NCBI GenBank assembly: GCA_020635015.1
Contig: JACKAP010000008.1
Coordinates: 185,281 to 249,280, forward strand
Origin: Calditrichia bacterium
GTDB lineage: Bacteria > Calditrichota > Calditrichia > RBG-13-44-9 > J075
DNA length: 64,000 bases
Direction: 5' to 3'
Part shown: positions 33,639 to 42,332 of the stretch, in pieces
Layout: the number at the start of each line of letters is the position of its first letter
Numbering within the stretch: position 1 is the first letter of the stretch
The notes under the pieces: model-generated
Told to the model about the DNA's origin: nothing
The model's input: only the letters and a program-made list of their open reading frames with translations
Database searches by the model: none
Position numbers and translations under genes: made by a program

Positions 33639-34880
33639 TCAAGGAATTTCAACATAATTGTCGAGGGTGGGGAATCGGATCATCTGTTCCCAGTTGCCGA
33701 CCTTTACGTTTCGGAAACCGTCGAAAACCGGCAGGCTGATGGTATATTCCAGATGATCCAGGCTGCCGCGGTTTTCGCCATCGATGTATACGGCGGCATC
33801 GGGGTGTTTGGGGCCGTAAAAGTCGACAATCGATATCGGGTAAATTTCCAAAGGACATTCAATCGTGATGGTCCCCGGGCGGGTCAGGCCGACCAGGTTC
33901 ACATAATACAGATTTTCATCATAATATTTTATCTCGATCAAATGTTGTTGATAATCCTGAAGCGGGATAAAGAATTCCAGCGTTTGCCCGGAATATTGTT
34001 CCAGATAACTCCGATCCCAGAAGTAGCGAAGCTTGCGTTGTAAGTTATCCGGTTTGATATTGCCTTTCCGGTAATCAACTTTAATCCTTATCCCGGATTC
34101 TTTCGGCTTCAGATCCAACTCGATCAATGTTGTATCCGGGAATTTTACCTCGACCGTATCGCTTGTCGTCTCCGCCCATTCATTCGAAGCGCGGTAACCA
34201 TACTTACCCTCCAGCAGGTTCTCGATAACAAACTCAGTTTCATAAGGTTCGTAGCTGTGGGACTTCAGATCTTTCACCGAAGCCTTAATTTCGACCGGAT
34301 AAACTTCCAGCCGGGTATGCTGCTGATGGAGGTTAAATTTTAACGCGCCTTTTTTAAGGTGGCATCGGTAAGTTTTCGTGATGGGGGCGTTCCGCAGCAA
34401 CGGCACATAAATCTTGCCCAGCGTTGTATTTTCTTCCTCATATAAAGAATTGGCGAAGAAAACTGCATATTCCCCGTTCGGGAGGTGCTGTGTCGCGCCG
34501 GAGATGCCGTTAATGGAAATTCCTTCCAGAACCTCCTCGCCATATTCGTTCTGAATTTTGATGCTCACCGGAGTCGTATAAAAAAACTTAATGTAGAAGG
34601 TGGCAATCAGACCGACCAAAACAACCGTGTTGAGGATCTTCATGGGAAGCCGTACAAGCACTTCCGGCAAACTGAGCCGGCTCTCTTCCTTTTTCCAGCC
34701 CAGGAGTCCCAGGAGAAACGCCGCGGCGCTCCATACGGCCGAGATCACCTTGGTGACGACCGCCAGCTGCTCATCCAGTTCCAGAATAAATAAGAGCGCA
34801 ATCATGCCGATAAAATTCAGCACGAATACAACCGACCAAAAGCCCGCCCCGAAAAAAGATTTTTTCTGGATCGCTGCCAT
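33639..34880 (-). CDS. Membrane protein with periplasmic PEGA-like domain
   Basis: Three N-terminal membrane segments (about 12-35, 42-62, 85-103) followed by roughly 300 extracytoplasmic residues of beta-rich sequence. Near the C-terminus AAVYIDGENRGSLDHLEYTI with KVGNWEQMI resembles a PEGA surface domain. The earlier part (SIKIQNEYGEEVLEGISING) also looks like repeated immunoglobulin-like units. The gene runs directly into the barrel gene, so the two probably form one envelope module. Family not recognised. Confidence 0.65.
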   Translation of the reverse strand: MAAIQKKSFFGAGFWSVVFVLNFIGMIALLFILELDEQLAVVTKVISAVWSAAAFLLGLLGWKKEESRLSLPEVLVRLPMKILNTVVLVGLIATFYIKFFYTTPVSIKIQNEYGEEVLEGISINGISGATQHLPNGEYAVFFANSLYEEENTTLGKIYVPLLRNAPITKTYRCHLKKGALKFNLHQQHTRLEVYPVEIKASVKDLKSHSYEPYETEFVIENLLEGKYGYRASNEWAETTSDTVEVKFPDTTLIELDLKPKESGIRIKVDYRKGNIKPDNLQRKLRYFWDRSYLEQYSGQTLEFFIPLQDYQQHLIEIKYYDENLYYVNLVGLTRPGTITIECPLEIYPISIVDFYGPKHPDAAVYIDGENRGSLDHLEYTISLPVFDGFRNVKVGNWEQMIRFPTLDNYVEIP

Positions 34881-35124
34881 TGTCAACAAATTATTACTTG
34901 TTTTAATAGGACTTGTGGAAATTAGCGATCTTTGTCGGGAAGCGCAAGAGTGTTTTATTTAATCCCGGTTTTGAAAAGCAATTGGCCAAAATGTTTTCTT
35001 ATTGGGGAATTTTATTGAAAAATATTATTTTAGTGATTATGATATGACCGCTGATCAGCGGCGAATAAGAAGCGATATTTATGAAGAATGCCCCGATCGT
35101 TTCCACAGATTGAAAGAGGATAAT
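34881..35124. other. AT-rich intergenic region
   Basis: About 240 bases between divergent genes, AT-rich (ttattggggaattttattgaaaa) and therefore likely to hold promoters in both directions, but I see no clear -10/-33 pair. Confidence 0.4.
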
Positions 35125-35928
35125 ATGACCGCAACTTCCAAACACGCTCTACTCTGGATCCTGGCTTTTCTGATCACTGCCGCGTCGGCGGTCTACCAAC
35201 GACTGACCGGCCCCACCCATCCGTTGCGCGGGTCGGTGGCATTCCAGGGCCAGCAAATCGATTTTAAATTTCTGCGCAGCCAGACGGTGGAAATCGACGT
35301 GCCGGTGGTCGTAACCGTGCCGGATACCGGCATAAACGGCTATGTCGAATACCGCCGCTACAAATCTTATGACGACTGGTCGCGCAAACCGCTCTTGCGG
35401 GAGGGAGATAAGCTGCAGGCCGTCCTGCCCCATCAGCCTGCCGCCGGCAAGCTGATGTACCGGGTGATGCTGCAAAAAGGCGCTGAACAGGTTGCGCTGA
35501 CCGGCGAAGCACCGCTGGTGCTGCGCTATAAGGGGGCGGTGCCCCTGGCGGTGCTGCTGCCGCACGTGCTGCTGATGTTCCTGGCGATGCTTTATGCCAA
35601 CCGCACCGCCCTGGAAGCGCTGCGCCGTGACGGCGATTATCAGCGGCTGATGCGCTGGACCATCGGCCTGTTCCTGCTCGGAGGGTTCATCTTCGGCCCG
35701 CTGGTGCAGAAATATGCTTTCGGCGAACTTTGGACCGGCATCCCCTTTGGGTATGATCTCACCGACAATAAAACGCTGATCGCAATGCTGGGCTGGCTGG
35801 GGGCCTATTTTGCTTCCCGCCGCAATCCCGCTGCCCGCTGGTGGGTGGTGGCGGCAGGGGTGCTGATGCTGGCGGTGTATTTGATTCCGCACAGTGTGCT
35901 TGGGTCGGAAATCGACTACCGTAAGTAG
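35125..35928 (+). CDS. Five-helix membrane protein of unknown function
   Basis: Start at 35125 has AGAGGA upstream and gives a signal/anchor (LLWILAFLITAASAVYQ). A soluble beta-rich segment follows (about 30-130: LRGSVAFQGQQIDFKFLRSQ, YVEYRRYKSYDDWSRKPL), which resembles an extracytoplasmic domain, then four membrane segments (about 143-160, 180-198, 222-240, 243-260). It ends PHSVLGSEIDYRK. A tiny frame with a heme motif starts four bases after its stop. Not recognised; a respiratory or cytochrome-linked role is a guess from that neighbour. Confidence 0.68.
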   Translation: MTATSKHALLWILAFLITAASAVYQRLTGPTHPLRGSVAFQGQQIDFKFLRSQTVEIDVPVVVTVPDTGINGYVEYRRYKSYDDWSRKPLLREGDKLQAVLPHQPAAGKLMYRVMLQKGAEQVALTGEAPLVLRYKGAVPLAVLLPHVLLMFLAMLYANRTALEALRRDGDYQRLMRWTIGLFLLGGFIFGPLVQKYAFGELWTGIPFGYDLTDNKTLIAMLGWLGAYFASRRNPAARWWVVAAGVLMLAVYLIPHSVLGSEIDYRK

Positions 35929-35932
35929 CCTG

Positions 35933-36052
35933 ATGACGGAGATCCCGATCGAAATGCCGCTGAAGCAGTATATGGAGAAAGCTGACTGCGCCACCTGCCA
36001 CCCGGCAGATGTGAAGATCCGCCGCTCTCCCCTGGATGCCCCGAAGCAGTAG
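35933..36052 (+). CDS. Possible 39-residue cytochrome c-like peptide (CxxCH)
   Basis: Reads MTEIPIEMPLKQYMEKADCA, then TCHPADVKIRRSPLDAPKQ. It has one CxxCH heme-binding motif (CATCH) and strongly GC-biased third codon positions like real genes here. It starts four bases after the stop of the five-helix membrane protein, in another frame, so it is either a translationally coupled mini-gene or the detached C-terminus of that protein after a frameshift. There is no signal peptide of its own, which favours the second view. Confidence 0.45.
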   Translation: MTEIPIEMPLKQYMEKADCATCHPADVKIRRSPLDAPKQ

Positions 36053-36086
36053 TAACCGGCTTCTGAAAATCCGCGTCACCAGGGGC

Positions 36087-36905
36087 TTATCGGTCTCTTT
36101 TTTCCATCCGAGCGCTAATCTGCCGATAGATCGCGTTTTCCTCCGGGGTGCAGAAGAATACCTTTTCGTCTTCATCAATCCCCAGGCGGGCGATCCGCGC
36201 TTCGCCGGCGATGCCCTCAGCAGGAATCGCCAGTACCCGGAAGCCCGCCGCTTCCAGGCGTTCCGGGTAATCAATGCCGTAGCGGCGTACATGATCTTCC
36301 TGGCCGAACAAGCGCAGCCGCTCCTGCGGATCGGTGATGGTGGGATCTTCGATGGTTCTTTCTGCGGTGACCGGCACCTGCAGCACCGCCCAGCCGGAAG
36401 GCTTGAGCACCCGGCGCAATTCCCGAATCGCCTGGCGGTCGTCGGGTACATGCTCCAGTACGTGGCTGCAATAAATGATATCGAAATGCTGGTCGGGGTA
36501 GGGGATGGCGGCGATGTCCATCTGCACCATCACCCGCGGATCGGACAGGTCGGCCGTGAGATAATCCAGTCCCGGAATACGCCGGAATTGCTGCTCAAAG
36601 ACCGCCTCCGGGGAGAAATGGAGCATGGAACGGTCACCGCCGGCATAGAGATCGCTCCATTCCCGGAAGAACAAGGCGATCAGGCGGTGCCGCTCCAGGG
36701 CGCCGCAAGCCGGGCAGCGCGCTTCCGGGCGGTTGAGAAATTCGCCCCCGGCGATAAATCGTGCCAAGTGGCTATCGCAGGCCGGGCAATAGCGCGCGGT
36801 TCCCCGGTAGCGCAGGATCGCATAGCGTTTGCGAAGAGAAAGGAGCATGCCCGGAGGAAGCCCCCGCTTGAGCCAGCGTTTTATGGGTGCTGTTATGCGC
36901 ATCAT
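36087..36905 (-). CDS. SAM-dependent methyltransferase with N-terminal zinc ribbon
   Basis: Residues 40-75 form a zinc-binding pair of CPAC motifs (RYCPACDSHL and EARCPACGALERHRL), followed by a class I methyltransferase domain (about 90-230): DYLTADLSD, DIAAIPYPDQHFDIIYCSHV and LEHVPDDRQAIRELRRVLKP. Similar proteins occur in cell-surface polysaccharide loci, where they methylate sugars or lipids. The start overlaps the stop of the response-regulator gene as ATGA, so it is the last gene of a four-gene operon. Confidence 0.87.
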   Translation of the reverse strand: MMRITAPIKRWLKRGLPPGMLLSLRKRYAILRYRGTARYCPACDSHLARFIAGGEFLNRPEARCPACGALERHRLIALFFREWSDLYAGGDRSMLHFSPEAVFEQQFRRIPGLDYLTADLSDPRVMVQMDIAAIPYPDQHFDIIYCSHVLEHVPDDRQAIRELRRVLKPSGWAVLQVPVTAERTIEDPTITDPQERLRLFGQEDHVRRYGIDYPERLEAAGFRVLAIPAEGIAGEARIARLGIDEDEKVFFCTPEENAIYRQISARMEKRDR

Positions 36906-37663
36906 CGGTCGCCCCGGCTGAACAAGCGATCCCGGTAGCGCCGGCTGACGATGAGCTCTTCGCCATCCTGGAGAATGGCGACATAGTCGCCGTGGGACCA
37001 GGGATGCATTTCCCGGATATGATCGATGTTGACGATATGTGAACGGTGGATGCGCACGAATTGGCTGGGATCGAGACGTTCCTCCAGGTGGTTCATGGTT
37101 TCGCGCAGCAGATATTTCCCGGATTTGGCGTGAAGCTGCACATATTTTTCTGCGGCGGCGATATAGCGGATCTCGACCGTCTTCACAAAAAACAGCCGTC
37201 CGTCCTGGTTGACCATGATCCGCCCGGGATATGCTTGCGGCTGCCGCATTGTTTTGAGCAGTTGGGTCAACACCTCCGGGTTGTTCTCCCGTGCCTGCAA
37301 TCGCTGCCTGGCCCGTGCCAGCGCTTTCCGGAAACGCTCGCGGTCGAAAGGTTTCAGCAGGTAGTCGAGCGCCTGCACTTCGAAGGCCTCGATAGCATAT
37401 TGATCGTATGCGGTTACAAAAATCACCGCCGGCATTGCTTCCACACCGACCGTTTCGATCACCTCAAAACCGGTTTTACCGGGCATCTGGATGTCCAGCA
37501 GCACCAGGTTCGGCTGAAAGCTGGCAATCAATTGCTGTGCTTCCACGCCGTTGGCGGCTTCGGCAATTTCTCCGATATCGGCCTCCTCGTCCAGGTATTC
37601 CCGGAGCTTGCGGCGGGCCGGGCTTTCATCATCGGCGATCAGTATGCGCAGTGGCTGCGGCAT
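36902..37663 (-). CDS. LytTR-family response regulator
   Basis: Receiver domain (1-120) with the acidic pocket ADDE and phospho-acceptor D57 (LVLLDIQMPG), K in YLLKPFDRERF. The C-terminal LytTR DNA-binding domain (about 150-250) has RYIAAAEKYVQLHAKSGKY, FVRIHRSHIVNIDHI and EELIVSRRYRDRL. It is paired with the LytS-type kinase immediately upstream, whose end overlaps its start by 35 bases. Targets not known; the operon context suggests envelope polysaccharide or lipid modification. Confidence 0.94.
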   Translation of the reverse strand: MPQPLRILIADDESPARRKLREYLDEEADIGEIAEAANGVEAQQLIASFQPNLVLLDIQMPGKTGFEVIETVGVEAMPAVIFVTAYDQYAIEAFEVQALDYLLKPFDRERFRKALARARQRLQARENNPEVLTQLLKTMRQPQAYPGRIMVNQDGRLFFVKTVEIRYIAAAEKYVQLHAKSGKYLLRETMNHLEERLDPSQFVRIHRSHIVNIDHIREMHPWSHGDYVAILQDGEELIVSRRYRDRLFSRGDR

Positions 37664-38777
37664 GCGCCTCCTCGGGTTTCATCCGGCGGAAGGGAATTTC
37701 GATAGTCACCTGCAATCCTCCCGCTGTATTGTTTGTCAGTTCCAGGCGATGATCTTTTCCGTACAATTTTTCCAACCGTTCCACGGTGTTGGCCAAGCCG
37801 ATTCCATTACGGGTCAACTGGGTGAAATTCTGTCCGCTGCCCGGGCCATTGTCGGCCACCGTCAGGATCAACCGCGCTTCCTGCCGCCGGGCGCCGATGC
37901 GGATCTCAGCCACCTGAAGGTTTTCCATGCCGTAGCGGATGGAATTCTCCACCAGCGGCTGCAGGATAAATCCCGGCACTGCTGCCCCAAGGGTGTCTTC
38001 CGGAATGTCGCAGGTGATGGCCAGCTTATCGCTGAAACGGGCCCGCATAATATCGCCATACAATTCGACCAGTTCCAGCTCTTTTTCCAGGGAGTGCTCG
38101 GCAACTGCGGCGCCGGAGAGGGTGATGCGCAGCAGCTCGCTCAGGCGGGCGATCATCTGATCCGCCGCCCGCACGTCTTCGTACACCGTGGCGGAGATCA
38201 TGTTCAGGGTATTGAAAAGGAAGTGGGGATTGAGCTGCATGCGCAGCGCCTCAAGGCGACTTTCGGTCAGTTGCTGCTCCAGCTGTGCCGCGCGCAGCTT
38301 CTGGCGCTGGTTTTCCTGCAGGGATTGAAACAGGTAATAAACTCCGTAGACCATCCAGTAGAGCAGGAATTGCTTTTGATACTCCATCAGGTAGCGGTAT
38401 TGCAGCAGGCCGTAATATTTGCCGTAGTCGCCCAGTTCCACCAGGCTGTAGATCGCGTCCCGGCTGAAATACATCAGCGTGGTATGGGTAAAGCCGAAGA
38501 GCACCGTCGCCAGCAGGTGCAGCGGCAGGTAACGCAGCAGGGTATCCCGGCGCAGGGGGAAGCGCCGGAATACCGCCAGGAGAAAGGGGATCAGCAGCAG
38601 GGCGCTGTACGCACCGGTGATCTCGTTGATGAATGGATAAACCAGCGGGATCGAATTCTGATCGGCCAATTCGCCGGTCACGATGATGCCGATGTTGAAC
38701 AGCGCCACCATCGTGCCGAAGCTGAAGAGGATCGCCCAGACTTTCAGGGGCAGCTTTTCATAAAACTGCTGGAACAT
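37629..38777 (-). CDS. LytS/YehU-type sensor histidine kinase
   Basis: Four or five membrane segments in residues 12-150, then a coiled linker (LQENQRQKLRAAQLEQQLTE) and the His_kinase domain with the phospho-accepting H185 (QLNPHFLFNTLNM). The ATP-binding lid DNGPGSGQNF and GIGLANTVERL are intact. It is the cognate partner of the LytTR regulator. Its start overlaps the glycosyltransferase stop as TGATG. Confidence 0.94.
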   Translation of the reverse strand: MFQQFYEKLPLKVWAILFSFGTMVALFNIGIIVTGELADQNSIPLVYPFINEITGAYSALLLIPFLLAVFRRFPLRRDTLLRYLPLHLLATVLFGFTHTTLMYFSRDAIYSLVELGDYGKYYGLLQYRYLMEYQKQFLLYWMVYGVYYLFQSLQENQRQKLRAAQLEQQLTESRLEALRMQLNPHFLFNTLNMISATVYEDVRAADQMIARLSELLRITLSGAAVAEHSLEKELELVELYGDIMRARFSDKLAITCDIPEDTLGAAVPGFILQPLVENSIRYGMENLQVAEIRIGARRQEARLILTVADNGPGSGQNFTQLTRNGIGLANTVERLEKLYGKDHRLELTNNTAGGLQVTIEIPFRRMKPEEAHAAATAHTDRR

Positions 38778-40336
38778 CAGCGGATTCCCGGTTGCTGGTA
38801 TTCGGCTTTTAATTCGGCTACTTTGGCCTGATAAAATTGATCAAATCCGTTGCGGGGGGCGCGGCAAAGATATACCGGCAGGCCGCTCTCCCGGGCGAAG
38901 GGATCGTTGATCCGCCCCACGGGGCGCACATCGCTGAAAAAATACGAAATTTCTTCGACTTCATCATTAACATAAATTAAAATATCGCCGCGGATGCTGT
39001 CCGGGGCCCAGAGCAGAAAATTGTCGCTGAAGGAAACCGGCTCCGGCAAGCCGAACTGTCGGCCGTAATAGCGGATCGCGCCGGCTTCCCCGTAATTCTC
39101 GGCATAGACCATGCAGCGGGCCTGTTCTTCCGGGCTGAGACTGAGATAGGTCTGGGTTACCTTCACGCCAAGTTCCTGCCAGCCGGTCATGTCGGCGTAA
39201 TCCTGGGGCAGAGAATGCACCCGCCCGTCTTCCCAGCGCAGGGCGCCTTCCAGGCCGTAGGAGCCGGTTGCCTTGCCGTATGCCACCATCTGCTCGAGGG
39301 ATAAAACCGGCAGGCTAAATGGAACCAGTGGAAGGATCAGCAATGACAGGGAGGCCGCTATCGCCGGTTTGAGGAAGCGGTAGCGCTGAAAAAGAACCTG
39401 TTCTAACGCGAAGCCGCCGGCGGCAAACAGCGGGGTGTAGAGGCCCAGCGAATAGTAATGTTTACCTTGCAGCAGGATCAGGATTGCCAGCACCGCCAGG
39501 AAGGTATACCCCAGCGCCCGGTAGGGTTTTCCCGCTTTGAGAAAAAGCAGGAAAATCAGCCCGGCCAGCCATACGGCAAGGGCATGGAAATTCATCAGAA
39601 ATTGCATCATTAGAAAATCGGTGATGTTGACATTTACCAACTGGGTTTCGTGCAGGGTGCGCATGTGGGTGATCACCGGCCAATTGTGGGCGTATTGCCA
39701 GATCAGGTTGGGTGTGGTGATTGCCAGTCCTGCCAGGGCGCCGTAGAGCAGGTAGCGGGAGCGGAAGAGGCCGCGCGCCGGCGTGAGGGCAAGGGCGATC
39801 ACGAAACCCAGTGCCAGGAAGACGATCGAATACTTGTTGAGGAAGGCCACGCCCCAGAGAATGCCCAGGTGCAGCCAGTAGCGCGGGTGCTTGGTTTTCA
39901 GCATCCGCACCATAAAATAAGCGCTCAGCAGCCAGAAAAACTGGTTGAAGGAAACCGGCTGAAAGAGTACGTTGCTGCGCAGGAAGGCCGGGGAGAGCAG
40001 AAAGGCCAGTCCGGCGATCCACATGGCCCAGGTTCGGCCTCCGAATTCTCTTACCAGCAACCCGATCACCAGCAGCGAAGCCGCCCCGGCCAGGGCCGGC
40101 AGCAGCCGCACCCAGAAAACCCCGTCGCTGCCTGCCTGGTTGAGTATCAAGGCCAGCAGGCCGGTGAAGGGAGGCACCGATACGTAACCGAATGCGGGGT
40201 GATCGCCCATCGCCAGGTAGAGAAAGGCGTCACGGTGCAGCTCGTAATTGCCGCCGGCGAAGCCGTGTATCAGCAGTTTGATCAGCACCAGCATTGCCAG
40301 CACCATCCATTCCGGAGAAACCGTTTTCGAAATCAT
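38777..40336 (-). CDS. ArnT/PMT-like glycosyltransferase (GT39/GT83-type, GT-C fold)
   Basis: A 519-residue integral membrane glycosyltransferase using a polyprenyl-phosphate sugar donor. The first outer loop has YELHRDAFLYLAMGDHPAFG with the catalytic Asp, followed by about ten membrane segments and a soluble C-terminus (about 370-519). Family members move arabinosamine, mannose or other sugars onto lipid A or proteins. First gene of a minus-strand operon with the sensor kinase, regulator and methyltransferase. Confidence 0.9.
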   Translation of the reverse strand: MISKTVSPEWMVLAMLVLIKLLIHGFAGGNYELHRDAFLYLAMGDHPAFGYVSVPPFTGLLALILNQAGSDGVFWVRLLPALAGAASLLVIGLLVREFGGRTWAMWIAGLAFLLSPAFLRSNVLFQPVSFNQFFWLLSAYFMVRMLKTKHPRYWLHLGILWGVAFLNKYSIVFLALGFVIALALTPARGLFRSRYLLYGALAGLAITTPNLIWQYAHNWPVITHMRTLHETQLVNVNITDFLMMQFLMNFHALAVWLAGLIFLLFLKAGKPYRALGYTFLAVLAILILLQGKHYYSLGLYTPLFAAGGFALEQVLFQRYRFLKPAIAASLSLLILPLVPFSLPVLSLEQMVAYGKATGSYGLEGALRWEDGRVHSLPQDYADMTGWQELGVKVTQTYLSLSPEEQARCMVYAENYGEAGAIRYYGRQFGLPEPVSFSDNFLLWAPDSIRGDILIYVNDEVEEISYFFSDVRPVGRINDPFARESGLPVYLCRAPRNGFDQFYQAKVAELKAEYQQPGIR

Positions 40337-40495
40337 GATCGCCTCACGCTTAATCAGTCAACTTTTCGTTTGAGAATATATACGCGGATTTTCCGAAATG
40401 ATCGCTAAATTGTCGCCAGCGGGTCCAGGAGCGGCATGAGCGGGAATTTGATGACGTAACCTGGCTATAAAGTTTTATATGCAATGGAGATACCG

Positions 40496-41059
40496 ATGAT
40501 CCGCCACCGGAAACAGACAATATGCAGCGATGATTTGTTCACCCGGGAGCAGGTACAGTCGATCGTCACCCTGCTAAATTGGGTGTGGCCGGATCCCCGT
40601 CGGGGGGTGGAGGAGTTGGTGGAGGACTTTATCCGCCGCAGCCGGCTGCCGGAGCGGGCGCCCAACGAACGGGTAGTGATTTGGGGAGAAGAGCGCCCGC
40701 TGGCTCTGGCCGATAGCTACGCTCGGCGCATCTTCACTGCAGATGGAGGGATGGAAGTGCAGGCGCTGAACAGCGTCTGTGTCGATCCGGCCTTCCGCGG
40801 GCTGGGCCTGGGCCGGGAGGCGGCGCTGGCCGCTTTTGCCCGCATCGGGCGGGGCGACTTTCCCCTGGCGCTGTTTCAGACCGGCGTTCCGCAGTTTTAT
40901 GAAAAACTCGGCGCACGCCCGGTGAGTAACCGTTTTATCAATCGCCGCCATCCGGAAAATCCGCAGGCCAATCCCTGGTGGGAAGCAAACGTCATGATCT
41001 ACCCCGGAAACGCACCCTGGCCGGATGGGGTGATCGATCTGAACGGAAACGGCTACTGA
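40496..41059 (+). CDS. GNAT-family N-acetyltransferase
   Basis: Acetyl-CoA-binding motif A is LNSVCVDPAFRGLGLGREAA (about residues 95-112), preceded by a short beta-rich substrate domain. GVPQFYEKLGARPVSNRFI is the typical motif B end. I chose the ATG at 40496 because GGAG lies six bases upstream; the in-frame ATG at 40484 has none. Substrate unknown. It is divergent from the glycosyltransferase operon. Confidence 0.85.
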   Translation: MIRHRKQTICSDDLFTREQVQSIVTLLNWVWPDPRRGVEELVEDFIRRSRLPERAPNERVVIWGEERPLALADSYARRIFTADGGMEVQALNSVCVDPAFRGLGLGREAALAAFARIGRGDFPLALFQTGVPQFYEKLGARPVSNRFINRRHPENPQANPWWEANVMIYPGNAPWPDGVIDLNGNGY

Positions 41060-41118
41060 AATGCTCAATGCTCAACAGTAATTTACCATTGAGCATTGAG
41101 CATTAAGCATTGAGCATT
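41060..41118. repeat. Heptamer hairpin AATGCTC / GAGCATT
   Basis: Two aatgctc units (41061-41074) directly after the stop codon, and four complementary tgagcat units (41090-41117), 15 bases apart. Forms a hairpin behind the acetyltransferase gene. Confidence 0.85.
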
Positions 41119-41136
41119 ATTTGGTTTTAAAATTCG

Positions 41137-41167
41137 TTGCAATCGGCAAAAAAAGTGTTTATTTTTG
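41137..41167 (+). promoter_or_regulatory. Bacteroidota-type promoter of tRNA-Val
   Basis: TTG (41137-41139), 20 bases, TATTTTTG (41160-41167); transcription would start about 9 bases before the mature tRNA. Confidence 0.65.
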
Positions 41168-41182
41168 CTGCGTCAAATTGAG

Positions 41183-41256
41183 GGGCGATTAGCTCAGCTG
41201 GTTAGAGCGCTGTCTTCACACGGCAGAGGTCACTGGTTCGACTCCAGTATCGCCCA
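41183..41256 (+). tRNA. tRNA-Val (anticodon CAC)
   Basis: 74 bases. Acceptor GGGCGAT/ATCGCCC, D-loop AGCTCAGCTGGTTAGAGC, anticodon stem CTGTC/GGCAG with loop TTCACAC (anticodon CAC, reads GUG), T-arm CTGGTTCGACTCCAG. The 3' CCA is not encoded. Confidence 0.95.
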
Positions 41257-41369
41257 CAAGCTGCTTTTTTCCTTCCGGCAACAATCTAATTCCCAGATCA
41301 TAAATAAATGGCTCAAAACCGTTTAAGATTACCATTGCGGTACCATTAAACCTTCATCAGGGTGCGGGC

Positions 41370-41777
41370 ATGGGCAGAACCATTGGGGCTATCTGCAATC
41401 AATGCGATCGTGAGTTTACTATTAACGAGGGCGGGGGATTTCATTTTGATCTGCTGCGCTGCGATCGCTGCGGACGGAGCATTGGTGTGCCACGTGAGGT
41501 GGTGCAAGCGCCGGAACAATATGCTGCCGCCTCCGGCTGGTTTGCCGGAGTTGCTGCATTCTGGAAGCGGGTGCGGCAGGCATTCGGTAGGTCGCCGCAC
41601 GGAGACGCTGGTGCCGTTTCTGAAACAACTGACCGCGTAAGTCAGACCGTGCCAGCCGGCTCGCCGCAATGCGAATGCGGGGGATCTTTTATCCACGACG
41701 CCCCGCCGCGCTGCCCGTTCTGCGGCTCAGCCGACTATCGAAATAATCCCGATTTTGGGATGATTATGTATGATTAA
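41370..41777 (+). CDS. Hypothetical protein with two zinc-ribbon motifs
   Basis: A 135-residue soluble protein. The N-terminal CNQCDREF with LLRCDRCGRS (residues 9-37) and the C-terminal CECGGSF with PPRCPFCGSAD (about 102-125) each have two CxxC/CxC pairs that can bind zinc. The middle is a low-complexity helical stretch. It may bind nucleic acid or a protein. Weak start context, so the exact start is unsure. Confidence 0.68.
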   Translation: MGRTIGAICNQCDREFTINEGGGFHFDLLRCDRCGRSIGVPREVVQAPEQYAAASGWFAGVAAFWKRVRQAFGRSPHGDAGAVSETTDRVSQTVPAGSPQCECGGSFIHDAPPRCPFCGSADYRNNPDFGMIMYD

Positions 41778-41816
41778 CGGGCAGCTCCGGCGCAGCCTGA
41801 ATGCCGTCTTTCCGGA

Positions 41817-42104
41817 TTAGGATGTTTTGGAGATCAACTCGTCGAATTCTTCCACTGCGATGGCCGGCAGCGTGGAAAAAGAGATCCCAAAGGTCTGCGA
41901 GATCAACACTGAGATACGCAGCACCTCTTCCATTGTCGGATAGTTCACGATCATGACCAGGTCATAAGCGCCCAATACTGCATAAATTGCGCGCACCTCT
42001 CCGCCGGTTTCCTGGATCATTTCTACCACATGGCGGGTGCGGTCCCTGGAAATTTCCTGTACAGAGTCGTGGGAATATTTCCCGAACATGATAAAGGTTG
42101 ACAT
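41817..42104 (-). CDS. GYD-domain protein
   Basis: A 95-residue protein of the GYD family (ferredoxin-like alpha/beta fold, dimeric). GKYSHDSVQEIS, VVEMIQETGGEVRAIYAVLG and AYDLVMIVNYPTMEEVL carry the conserved Gly-Tyr-Asp. AGGAG is upstream of the start. Role unknown in all members. Confidence 0.88.
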   Translation of the reverse strand: MSTFIMFGKYSHDSVQEISRDRTRHVVEMIQETGGEVRAIYAVLGAYDLVMIVNYPTMEEVLRISVLISQTFGISFSTLPAIAVEEFDELISKTS

Positions 42105-42332
42105 AACAGACTCCTTTGAAGCAAGTTGGTTTTTGACTGATACCGTTCATATATTTATACGGTACTACGAGCTGTCTTGATCCTCCTGCCGGAACCTGCT
42201 GGAAGCCGCCGCACGATCAGTCGTAGTTTGCATGTCACATCAATTGGGAGATGGTCGTATCCGTATGGGCTTAAAATTACATCCGGATGCGCCTACCTGC
42301 AAGCGGTTCTAAATTTAAGGAGGGGTAGAACG

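Noticed and set aside
41280..41369. Further RNA gene after tRNA-Val
   Set aside because: No stable cloverleaf or conserved RNA structure could be recognised by eye.
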